This document shows positions 24,359 to 32,104 of a DNA stretch of 64,000 bases, in pieces. Within the stretch, counting starts at the first letter, position 1; the number at the start of each line of letters is the position of its first letter. Made by a program: the position numbers and the translations under genes. This DNA comes from Rhodanobacter sp. OK091 (GTDB lineage Bacteria; Pseudomonadota; Gammaproteobacteria; Xanthomonadales; Rhodanobacteraceae). Where the stretch lies: NCBI RefSeq assembly GCF_900142825.1, contig NZ_FRCH01000002.1, forward strand, positions 434,001 through 498,000. Direction: 5' to 3'. A model generated the notes under the pieces. It was not told the origin of the DNA. It searched no databases and worked only from the letters and a program-made list of their open reading frames with translations.

Positions 24359-24426
24359 GCCGCCGGCCTTTTGCGGGCATTACGCCGGCACAGACAAACA
24401 TTTACTCCTTGAGAGGTATGGGCAAC

Positions 24427-24666
24427 ATGAGCACCATCGAAGAGCGCGTCAAGAAAATCGTCATCGAGCAGTTGGGCGTGAAGGAAGATGAAGTCACGGC
24501 GAACGCTTCGTTCGTGGACGATCTGGGCGCAGACTCGCTGGACACGGTGGAACTGGTGATGGCGCTCGAGGAAGAGTTCGAGACCGAGATTCCCGACGAA
24601 GACGCCGAGAAGATCACCACCGTGCAGCAGGCCGTGGATTACATCAAGGCCCACTCCAAGGATTGA
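24427..24666 (+). CDS. acpP: Acyl carrier protein
   Basis: A 79-residue acidic carrier. The phosphopantetheine attachment site is Ser37 in [20 protein letters not shown]. It shuttles fatty-acyl intermediates among the Fab enzymes around it. ATG 24427 gives [12 protein letters not shown], the normal start, with GAGAGG about ten bases upstream; an ATG at 24418 would add three residues. Flanked by its own promoter and a terminator. Confidence 0.98.
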   Translation: MSTIEERVKKIVIEQLGVKEDEVTANASFVDDLGADSLDTVELVMALEEEFETEIPDEDAEKITTVQQAVDYIKAHSKD

Positions 24667-24774
24667 TTGGCACGGAATGGATTGATCAGGCACCGATCGA
24701 TTCGGGATTGCATGCCCCCTGCCGGACTGGCAGGCATTTCATTGGCCAGTCTGTCCAAGTGGGAATATCGAACG

Positions 24775-24797
24775 CTGCGCCTTCTTGGCGCAGTTTT
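24775..24797 (+). terminator. Intrinsic terminator after acpP
   Basis: Stem CTGCGCC, loop TTCTT, stem GGCGCAG, then TTTT. It lies about 110 bases after the acpP stop and 135 before fabF, so most acpP transcripts may be monocistronic. The rest of the 24667-24932 gap has a weak hairpin (CCTGCC/GGCAGG) and no gene. Confidence 0.75.
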
Positions 24798-24932
24798 CGT
24801 TTCTGCATTTTGTAACGTCCGACCCCGTATGGTGTGCGGGATGCGTCGCTGCCACGGCGGATGACGTATCTGCGATCGGTATCGCGAAGTACCCGCTGAC
24901 GGTGGTTTTGCGGAATCACGAAGGAATACAGC

Positions 24933-26171
24933 ATGAGCAAGCGTCGAGTAGTAGTGACCGGCATGGGCATCATCTCGCCGGTCGGCAACGATATCGCCAC
25001 CGCCTGGGAGCGTGTTCTCAAAGGTGTCAGCGGGATCGGCCCGGTCACCCATTTCGATACCTCCGCTTATTCCACGCGCATCGCCGGTCAGGTCAGCGGC
25101 TTCGATCCGGCGCAGTGGATGCCGGTCAAGGACGTCAAGAAGATGGACCCGTTCATCCACTACGGCGTGGCGGCGGGCACCCAGGCGTTGCGCGATTCCG
25201 GATTGGAAGTGACCGAAGAAAACGCGCCGCGCATCGGCGTGGCGGTCGGCGCCGGCATCGGCGGCCTGTACACGATCGAGGCGACCACGCTGGAACTGGC
25301 TGCCAAGGGGCCACGCCGGGTCTCGCCGTTCTACGTGCCCAGTTCGATCATCAACATGGTGTCGGGCCAGTTGTCGATCATGTTCGGGCTGAAAGGGCCG
25401 AACATCGCCTGTGTCACCGCATGCACCACGGCGACCCACAACATCGGCCTGGCTGCGCGGATGATCCAGTACGGCGATGCCGATGCGATGATCGCCGGCG
25501 GCACCGAGTTCGCCACCACCGGTACCGCGATGGCCGGCTTCTGCTCGGCCAAGGCGATGTCTACCCGCAACGACGACCCGACCAAGGCCAGCCGTCCGTG
25601 GGACAAGGACCGCGACGGCTTCGTGCTGTCCGACGGTGCCGGCGTGCTGATGCTGGAAGAGTACGAACACGCCAAGGCGCGCGGCGCCCGGATCTACGCC
25701 GAGCTGGTCGGCTTCGGCATGAGCGGTGACGCGTTCCACATGACCGCACCGAGCGAGGGTGGCGAGGGCGCGGCGCGCTGCATGCAGAGCGCGTTGAACG
25801 ATGCCCACGTCGCGCCGACCGATGTGCAATACGTCAATGCGCATGGCACCTCCACGCCACTCGGCGATCTGGGCGAGGTGATGGCGGCGAAGAAGATCTT
25901 CGGCGATCACGCCTACAAGCTGGCGATGAGCTCGACCAAGTCGACGACCGGGCATCTGCTGGGTGCGGCCGGCGGCGTCGAAGCCATCTTCACCATTCTG
26001 GCGCTGCGCGATCAGGTGTTGCCGCCGACGATCAACCTGGACGAGCCAAGCGAAGGCTGCGATCTGGACTTCGTGCCGCATACCGCGCGCGAGGCGAAGC
26101 TCGATGTGGCGATCTCCAATTCGTTCGGCTTCGGCGGCACCAACGGCACGCTGGCATTCCGTCGCGCCTGA
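24933..26171 (+). CDS. fabF: 3-oxoacyl-ACP synthase II
   Basis: A 412-residue elongating ketosynthase (KAS II). The Cys-His-His set is present: Cys164 ([12 protein letters not shown]), His of [11 protein letters not shown] (about 304) and His of [15 protein letters not shown] (about 340). It elongates acyl-ACP with malonyl-ACP and governs temperature-dependent unsaturation in E. coli. Length matches the family. pabB begins two bases after its stop, which is tighter than usual. Confidence 0.97.
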   Translation: MSKRRVVVTGMGIISPVGNDIATAWERVLKGVSGIGPVTHFDTSAYSTRIAGQVSGFDPAQWMPVKDVKKMDPFIHYGVAAGTQALRDSGLEVTEENAPRIGVAVGAGIGGLYTIEATTLELAAKGPRRVSPFYVPSSIINMVSGQLSIMFGLKGPNIACVTACTTATHNIGLAARMIQYGDADAMIAGGTEFATTGTAMAGFCSAKAMSTRNDDPTKASRPWDKDRDGFVLSDGAGVLMLEEYEHAKARGARIYAELVGFGMSGDAFHMTAPSEGGEGAARCMQSALNDAHVAPTDVQYVNAHGTSTPLGDLGEVMAAKKIFGDHAYKLAMSSTKSTTGHLLGAAGGVEAIFTILALRDQVLPPTINLDEPSEGCDLDFVPHTAREAKLDVAISNSFGFGGTNGTLAFRRA

Positions 26172-26173
26172 GC

Positions 26174-27520
26174 GTGACCTGCCAGCAGCGTACCCTGAAA
26201 GGCCGGCGCGACTTGCTCGCGCCGGCCGCTTCATTTCCGGAGCGCTATCCGTGCCTGCTGGAAAGCGTGGTGCGCGGCACCGCGCAGTCGCGTTACGACA
26301 TTCTGTTCGCGTTTCCCGGTGACCGGCTCGTGCTGCACGTGGACGGCCGGCTCCGCGATGGTGCGGGCAACCTGCGCGCGGGACGTTTCCTCGATGCGCT
26401 GGACGCGGCCTGGCAAGCCGAACGATTGCAACCGGACGACGATGAGCTGCCGTTTCATGGCGGCTGGGTACTGTTCCTGGCGTACGAACTGGCCGGCGAG
26501 ATCGAGCCGAAATTGAATCTGCGGGCGCCTGCGGCATTGCCGGTGGCACTCGCCGTGCGCTGCCCGGCGGCGGTGATCGTCGACCACGCACGCGACTGCA
26601 CGATCCTGATTGCCGAGGCGGGCCATGAGCACGTACTCGATGCGCTGGAGCGAGATCTCGCGACAACTCCATCGATTCCGTCGCTGGTTGCACCGATAGC
26701 GTGGGAAGAAGATGCGCCGCAGCGTTTTCTGGACGGTGTGACGCGCATTCACGAACATCTGTACGCCGGCGACATTTTTCAGGTGAATCTGTCGCGGGCC
26801 TGGCGGGCGCGTTATGCGCAGCCACCGCTGCCGGCGGCGCTGTACGCGGTGCTGCGCCAGGCCAATCCGGCACCGTTTGCCGGCCTGCTGCAGCAACCGG
26901 AATGGGCCGTGGTCAGTTCATCGCCCGAGCGGCTGGTCGAAGTACGCCGCGGCGTGGCGCAGACCCGGCCGATTGCCGGTACGCGGCCGCGGTTGCCCGG
27001 TGATGACGAGCTGGCGCGCATCCGCGAATTGAGCGCGCATCCGAAGGAGCGCGCCGAGCATGTGATGCTGATCGACCTGGAGCGCAACGATCTTGGCCGC
27101 GTCTGCGTGCCGGGCACGGTCGAGGTCGATGAGTTGATGGCGGTGGAAAGTTACGCCCACGTTCACCACATTGTCTCCAATGTACGTGGCCACCTGCGTG
27201 CCGAGGTGACACCTGGCGAAGTGATCGCGGCCACTTTCCCCGGTGGCACCATCACCGGGTGTCCCAAGGTGCGTTGCATGGAAATCATTGCCGCACTGGA
27301 AGACGCGCCGCGTGGTGCGTACACCGGCGCGCTGGGTTATCTCGATCGCAACGGTGACCTCGATTTGAACATCCTGATCCGCACCCTGACCCTGACCGGC
27401 CATGAAGTCAGCCTGCGCGCCGGTGCCGGCATCGTTGCCGATTCAGTGGCAGCGAGTGAACTGGATGAAACCCGCGCCAAGGCCCGCGGTCTATTGCGCG
27501 CGCTGGGAGTGCCGGATTGA
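26174..27520 (+). CDS. pabB: Aminodeoxychorismate synthase component I
   Basis: A 448-residue chorismate-binding enzyme making 4-amino-4-deoxychorismate for folate. The C-terminal catalytic domain shows GDIFQVNLSRAW (about 198), QTRPIAGTRPR (about 263), HIVSNVRGHL (about 331) and PGGTITGCPKVRCMEII (about 355). PIAGT, rather than the anthranilate-synthase pattern, and linkage to pabC support PabB. GTG 26174 start. Placement between fabF and pabC completes a local pair for p-aminobenzoate; E. coli keeps pabB elsewhere. Confidence 0.93.
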   Translation: MTCQQRTLKGRRDLLAPAASFPERYPCLLESVVRGTAQSRYDILFAFPGDRLVLHVDGRLRDGAGNLRAGRFLDALDAAWQAERLQPDDDELPFHGGWVLFLAYELAGEIEPKLNLRAPAALPVALAVRCPAAVIVDHARDCTILIAEAGHEHVLDALERDLATTPSIPSLVAPIAWEEDAPQRFLDGVTRIHEHLYAGDIFQVNLSRAWRARYAQPPLPAALYAVLRQANPAPFAGLLQQPEWAVVSSSPERLVEVRRGVAQTRPIAGTRPRLPGDDELARIRELSAHPKERAEHVMLIDLERNDLGRVCVPGTVEVDELMAVESYAHVHHIVSNVRGHLRAEVTPGEVIAATFPGGTITGCPKVRCMEIIAALEDAPRGAYTGALGYLDRNGDLDLNILIRTLTLTGHEVSLRAGAGIVADSVAASELDETRAKARGLLRALGVPD

Positions 27521-28350
27521 TGGCCGTGCGCATGCTGATCAACGGCGTGGCCGCTGACCAGGTGCCCGCATTGGATCGCGGCCTGGCTTACGGCGATGGC
27601 TTGTTCGAGAGCATCCGGCTCGTCGATGCCGTGGCGCCGTTGTGGTCGCGCCACATGCGGCGACTGGTCGAAAGCTGCGGGCGCCTGCGCATACCGCCGC
27701 CCGATACGATGCAGCTGTGGTCCGAGGTCCTGGAAGTCACCCGCGACATGCCGCACTCGGTGGTACGCATCACCGTGACGCGGGGTATCGGCGAGCGCGG
27801 TTACGCGTTGCCGGCAGCGCCGCAGCCGATGCGCGTGGTGGCGGCTTTCGCCCCGCCGCAGGTCGCAGATTCGGCATATGCGCAAGGCGTTCGCATGCGC
27901 GTATGCGATATCCGCCTGGCGGAACAGCCGCTGCTGGCGGGCATGAAACATCTCAATCGACTGGAACAAGTGCTGGCGCGGGCCGAGTGGAGCGACCCGG
28001 CGATCGCCGAGGGTGTGCTGTGCGATAGTCATGGAAGGGTGATTTCGGCGACCATGGCCAACCTGTTTGCGGTCGTCGACGGCATGCTGCTGACCCCGGC
28101 GCTGGATCGCTGCGGCGTGGCCGGTGTTGCCCGTGCCGAAGTGCTGGCGGCCTGCCCGCAAACGCAGGTCGGTGCGCTGACGCTGGACGCCTTGTTGGGG
28201 GCCAGCGAGGTTTTTCTCAGTTCGAGCGTGCGCGGCATCCTGCCGGTACGTTCACTGGACAAGCAGGATTATCCGGTGGGCGGGACAACCCGCCAGTTGC
28301 AACAGCATTGGCGCGATCTGGGATTACGATGGAGCAGGGCGGATGAGTGA
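27520..28350 (+). CDS. pabC: Aminodeoxychorismate lyase
   Basis: A 276-residue fold-type IV PLP enzyme that releases pyruvate from aminodeoxychorismate to give p-aminobenzoate. The PLP lysine is in GMKHLNRLEQVLAR (about 145), and ALDRGLAYGDGLFES (about 15) and SSSVRGILPV (about 235) are class markers. ATG 27520 shares bases with the pabB stop (TGATG), and its own end overlaps mltG by eight bases, so translation is coupled through the run pabB-pabC-mltG-tmk-holB. Confidence 0.94.
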   Translation: MAVRMLINGVAADQVPALDRGLAYGDGLFESIRLVDAVAPLWSRHMRRLVESCGRLRIPPPDTMQLWSEVLEVTRDMPHSVVRITVTRGIGERGYALPAAPQPMRVVAAFAPPQVADSAYAQGVRMRVCDIRLAEQPLLAGMKHLNRLEQVLARAEWSDPAIAEGVLCDSHGRVISATMANLFAVVDGMLLTPALDRCGVAGVARAEVLAACPQTQVGALTLDALLGASEVFLSSSVRGILPVRSLDKQDYPVGGTTRQLQQHWRDLGLRWSRADE

Positions 28351-29377
28351 CAAATCGATGCGTGGGCGCGTGCGGCCACGTGTGTTGCTGATCATGCTGC
28401 TGGTGCTGGCCGCTGCGCTGGCCTATGGCTGGTACGACTTCAGTCGTTTCAGCCGCGCGCCGCTGAACGTGACGGCGCAGGGCGACAGCATCGACGTCGG
28501 CCGCGGCACCAGCTTCAGGAACATCGTCGGCGAATTGCACCAGCGCAACCTGAGCACGGCCAATACCTGGTACTGGCGGTTGCTGGCCGAGCAGATGCGC
28601 GTGGCAGGCAAGCTGCACGCCGGCGAGTACGCCCTGGACCTAGGCATCACCCCGCGCCAGTTGCTCGCCAACATGGCGGCCGGCAAGGTGTTGCAGCGCA
28701 ATTTCACCATCGTCGACGGCTGGACTTTCGGCGAGTTGCGCCAGGCGCTCACCAAGGCCGACAAGCTCGGCCACGACAGCGTCAACCTGGACGACGCAAC
28801 GATCATGCAGAAGATCGGCGCCCCCGGCGAGGCACCCGAGGGACGCTTCTTGCCGGAGACCTACGCCTACGTGAAAGGTGACAGCGACCTGGACATTCTC
28901 CGGCGTGCGCATGGCGCCATGGTAAAGACGCTCGATACGCTGTGGCCGTCGCGTGCCAAGGATCTGCCGCTGGCAACGCCGTACGACGCGCTGATCCTCG
29001 CTTCGATCGTGGAGAAGGAAACCGGCCGCCCCGACGAGCGCGCGCAGATCGCCGGCGTGTTCGTGCGGCGCCTGCAGAATCACATGTTGCTGCAGACCGA
29101 CCCCAGCGTGATCTACGGCATGGGCTCGAGCTACGCCGGCAATATCCACAAGAGCGACCTCACCACCGATACCCCTTACAACACCTATACCCGGCCCGGA
29201 CTGCCGCCGACACCGATTGCACTGCCGGGCAAGGCGGCGCTGCAGGCGGCACTGCATCCGGCCGCCGGTGACGCGCTTTATTTCGTCGCCCGCGGCGATG
29301 GCGGTCACGTTTTTTCCAGCACGCTGGAGGAACACAATCGCCACGTCGACTGCTATCAACGGAAACATTGCCAATGA
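28343..29377 (+). CDS. mltG: Endolytic murein transglycosylase MltG
   Basis: A 344-residue inner-membrane lytic transglycosylase that cuts nascent glycan strands and sets their length. One N-terminal helix (RVLLIMLLVLAAALAYGWY, about 12-30) anchors a periplasmic YceG domain. The catalytic Glu lies in LASIVEKETGRPDERAQ (about 221), with LLQTDPSVIYGMG and PGLPPTPIALPG further on. Length and place before tmk match E. coli yceG. Confidence 0.95.
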   Translation: MSDKSMRGRVRPRVLLIMLLVLAAALAYGWYDFSRFSRAPLNVTAQGDSIDVGRGTSFRNIVGELHQRNLSTANTWYWRLLAEQMRVAGKLHAGEYALDLGITPRQLLANMAAGKVLQRNFTIVDGWTFGELRQALTKADKLGHDSVNLDDATIMQKIGAPGEAPEGRFLPETYAYVKGDSDLDILRRAHGAMVKTLDTLWPSRAKDLPLATPYDALILASIVEKETGRPDERAQIAGVFVRRLQNHMLLQTDPSVIYGMGSSYAGNIHKSDLTTDTPYNTYTRPGLPPTPIALPGKAALQAALHPAAGDALYFVARGDGGHVFSSTLEEHNRHVDCYQRKHCQ

Positions 29378-30015
29378 GCGCGGTGCGCGGAAAGTTCATC
29401 AGCCTCGAAGGCGGCGAAGGCGCCGGCAAGAGCACCTTGCTGGCCGGCCTGCGCGCCTACATCGAACAGAGCGGCATTGCGCTGGTGCAGACGCGCGAGC
29501 CTGGCGGCACCGCCGTCGGCGAGGCCGTGCGTGCGATCGTGCTCGATCCGGCCCAGCGCGCGCTGGCTGCCGAAACCGAGTTGCTGCTGATGTTCGCCTC
29601 GCGGGCGCAGCTCGTGCGCGAGCTGATCGAGCCGGCCCTGAGCGCCGGGCAATGGGTACTGTGCGACCGCTTTGCCGATGCCAGCTACGCTTATCAAGGC
29701 GGCGGCCGCGGCCAGCCTGTCGCGCGCATTGCCGAGCTGGAACGCTGGGCCTGTGCTGGCGTGAAACCCGACCTGACCTTGCTGCTCGATCTGCCGGTGG
29801 CGACCGGACGTGCCCGCGCTGCCGGCCGCGGCGACGCCGACCGCATCGAGGTCGAGGCCGATGCTTTTTTCGAACGCGTGCGCATGAGCTATCGCGAACG
29901 CGCTGCGGCCGAGCCGGATCGTTTCCGGGTGATCGATGCCAGCCAGTCGCCCGCGGCGGTGCTGCAAGAGGCCACACGTGCGCTGGCCGTGCTGGTGGGA
30001 GGTTCGCCGGCATGA
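29374..30015 (+). CDS. tmk: Thymidylate kinase
   Basis: A 213-residue dTMP kinase in the dTTP pathway. P-loop EGGEGAGKSTLLAG (about 11), the DR(Y/F) motif CDRFADASYAYQGGGRG (about 96) and TREPGGTAVGE (about 40) are intact. The LID has Arg-rich GRARAAGRGDADR, as in the E. coli-type enzyme. ATG 29374 overlaps the mltG stop, and its own stop overlaps holB (ATGA). Confidence 0.97.
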   Translation: MSAVRGKFISLEGGEGAGKSTLLAGLRAYIEQSGIALVQTREPGGTAVGEAVRAIVLDPAQRALAAETELLLMFASRAQLVRELIEPALSAGQWVLCDRFADASYAYQGGGRGQPVARIAELERWACAGVKPDLTLLLDLPVATGRARAAGRGDADRIEVEADAFFERVRMSYRERAAAEPDRFRVIDASQSPAAVLQEATRALAVLVGGSPA

Positions 30016-30947
30016 ACCTCTTGCCCTGGCACGCCGAACACTGGGCGCGGCTGCAGGCACGCCGCCAGCGCGATGCGTTGCCGCATGCCTTGTTGCTATG
30101 CGGCGCGGCGGGCTTGGGCAAGCGCGCGTTCGCCCAGCGTTTCGTGCAGGGCTTGTTGTGCTCGGAATCCACCGACGGCGATCCGTGCGGCCGTTGCCGT
30201 AGTTGCCTGCTGGTTGCCGCCGGCACGCATCCGGACGTGATTCCGCTGAGCTTCGGCCTGCGTAAGGATGGCGTGATGCGCAGCGAGATCGTGGTCGACC
30301 AGATCCGCGAACTGTCGGCGCGACTGGCCATGCGCAGCCAGTTCGGCGGCTGGCAGGTCGCCACCATCGACCCGGCCGATGCGATGAATCCGGCCGCCGC
30401 CAACGCCTTGCTGAAGACGCTGGAGGAGCCTGCCACGCAGACCATGCTGATCTTGCTGGGCGATGCGCCATGGCGCTTGCCGCAAACCATACGCAGTCGC
30501 TGTCAGCGTATCGAATTCCATCTGCCGGCTGCTGCCGAGGCATTGGCGTGGCTGCAGAGTGAAGGTGTGCGCGATGCGGCCACCGCACTCGATGCCGCCG
30601 GCGGCAATCCCGGTCTGGCCCGTGCCTGGGCGCAGGAGGGCGCGCTCGATCGCCGGCTGGAAGTTCGCAAGGACCTGGCCGCACTCGCCGCGGGCCGTGG
30701 CCAGCCGCTGGATGTCGTCAAACGCTGGCTGGACAACGAGCCGGCGCAGCGGTTGTGGTTCGCCGCCCAGGCTGCCGCCGACGAGATCAAGGCGCGCTCG
30801 GCCGAGCGCGGCGGACCCCTGGCCAGCGCCATGGACGTCGAAGCGCTGGGCCACTGGTACGGCGCGGTCAACCGCACCCGCGAGGGCTTGCGCGGTCCAT
30901 TGCGTGGCGACTTGCTGCTGCTGGAACTGCTGGCGCAGTGGCGTTGA
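30012..30947 (+). CDS. holB: DNA polymerase III delta-prime subunit
   Basis: A 311-residue clamp-loader subunit. AAA+-like fold with a degenerate P-loop (GAAGLGKRAFAQRF, about 30), a zinc knuckle CGRCRSC (about 58-64), TLEEPATQTMLILLGD (about 136) and sensor SRCQRIEFHL (about 160). Delta-prime does not hydrolyse ATP, so P-loop drift is expected. It normally has pilZ as its neighbour; here two genes intervene. The frame is open far upstream only as a shadow of tmk. Confidence 0.94.
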   Translation: MNLLPWHAEHWARLQARRQRDALPHALLLCGAAGLGKRAFAQRFVQGLLCSESTDGDPCGRCRSCLLVAAGTHPDVIPLSFGLRKDGVMRSEIVVDQIRELSARLAMRSQFGGWQVATIDPADAMNPAAANALLKTLEEPATQTMLILLGDAPWRLPQTIRSRCQRIEFHLPAAAEALAWLQSEGVRDAATALDAAGGNPGLARAWAQEGALDRRLEVRKDLAALAAGRGQPLDVVKRWLDNEPAQRLWFAAQAAADEIKARSAERGGPLASAMDVEALGHWYGAVNRTREGLRGPLRGDLLLLELLAQWR

Positions 30948-30976
30948 ACGAGTTCGCCGCGAATCCGCCTCCGACG

Positions 30977-31915
30977 ATGCCGACGAACGGATTGCCGGCG
31001 TTTTCCGCGCAGACCCGCTTGCTGGTGGTGGCGCCGCATCCGGACGACGAAACCATCGCCACCGGTCTGCTGATCCAGCAGGTGCTGGCGGCGGGCGGCG
31101 AGGTGCGCATCCTGCTGCTGACGGCGGGCGACAACAATCCATGGCCGCAGCGCTGGCTGGAGCGGCGCGTATGGATCGGCGCCGCCGATCGGCAGCGCTG
31201 GGGACGGCGCCGGCACTCGGAATTGCTGCAGGCACTGCACTGCCTTGGCGCGCCGACACCGGCGCTGCAGACGCTGGGCTGGCCGGATATGGGGGTCACC
31301 GACATGCTGCTGCACGCGACAGCTGAGGCGGTACCGGCGCTGGCTTCGGCAATCCAGCGGTTTCGTCCCGACCTGGTCGCGCTGCCGGCGCTGGACGACC
31401 GTCATCCCGACCACGGCTCGGCGCATGTCCTGGTGCGGCTGGCGTTGGCCGGGCAGTCGGATCCGCCTCGACTGTTGGCCTATCTGGTGCATGGCCACGC
31501 GCATTACAACGGTTTCATCGAAATCCATGGCTCGGCCGCGCAAACAGCGAACAAGCGCAACGCGCTGGCAGCGCATCGCAGCCAGATGGCCTTGAGCAGC
31601 AAACGCCTGTGTCGCCTGACCGACATGCCGGAACGCTATCTCGACCTATCGGCGATGCCGACGGCTTCTTCTTCGACCCTCCCATGGCGGCCATCGAGAT
31701 GGTTGCGGCCATGGTTACGGCTGAGCGTGGTCAGTGCGGCGGGAGCACAGAGCTGGCGCTGGCGGCACGCTCCGCTCCAACGCGACAGTCACGATCAGGA
31801 TGCTTATCAGCTGATGGTTTTGGCTGGTACGGCTGCCGCTCCGCGTTTCGCCAGGCTGGCATTGGATCTGCCCTCTGTGTGGATATTCGACCACTGGGGC
31901 TGGTGCGCGCTCTGA
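30977..31915 (+). CDS. PIG-L family (LmbE-like) deacetylase
   Basis: A 312-residue zinc deacetylase-fold protein. The metal site is VVAPHPDDETIATG (His-Pro-Asp-Asp, about 20) with DDRHPDHGSAHVL (about 138). Family members remove N-acetyl groups from GlcNAc-containing lipids or thiols; the substrate here is unknown. Domain length is usually about 220, so residues 225-312 are an extra Trp-rich C-terminal region ending FDHWGWCAL. ATG 30977 has a poor ribosome site; an in-frame TTG at 30944 overlaps the holB stop (TTGA) and would couple the two genes. It lies, unusually, between holB and the pilZ locus. Confidence 0.8.
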   Translation: MPTNGLPAFSAQTRLLVVAPHPDDETIATGLLIQQVLAAGGEVRILLLTAGDNNPWPQRWLERRVWIGAADRQRWGRRRHSELLQALHCLGAPTPALQTLGWPDMGVTDMLLHATAEAVPALASAIQRFRPDLVALPALDDRHPDHGSAHVLVRLALAGQSDPPRLLAYLVHGHAHYNGFIEIHGSAAQTANKRNALAAHRSQMALSSKRLCRLTDMPERYLDLSAMPTASSSTLPWRPSRWLRPWLRLSVVSAAGAQSWRWRHAPLQRDSHDQDAYQLMVLAGTAAAPRFARLALDLPSVWIFDHWGWCAL

Positions 31916-32104
31916 ACTGCGTTTCATCGTGGGCGCCGGTATTGCATAGCGCAATTGACAGGGCTAGTTTCTGTCGTGGGGGAAATGATGATGCGGGTGC
32001 AGCCAGGGGTTGAGCTGTCACCGCGACATCATCGAAACCGGTTGTCGACCCAGCTGCGACGTCGAAGCAAGCCGCTGGCTCCGTTTACCCGGCTGATCAA
32101 CTGA

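Noticed and set aside
24639-26873. A 744-codon minus-strand frame opposite fabF and pabB
   Set aside because: Both plus-strand genes have all catalytic motifs; the antisense frame is an artefact of third-position GC bias.
31609-32013. Alternative plus-strand frame overlapping the end of the PIG-L gene
   Set aside because: Its translation has no family motif, while the main frame continues to a plausible FDHWGW terminus; kept only as a frameshift question.
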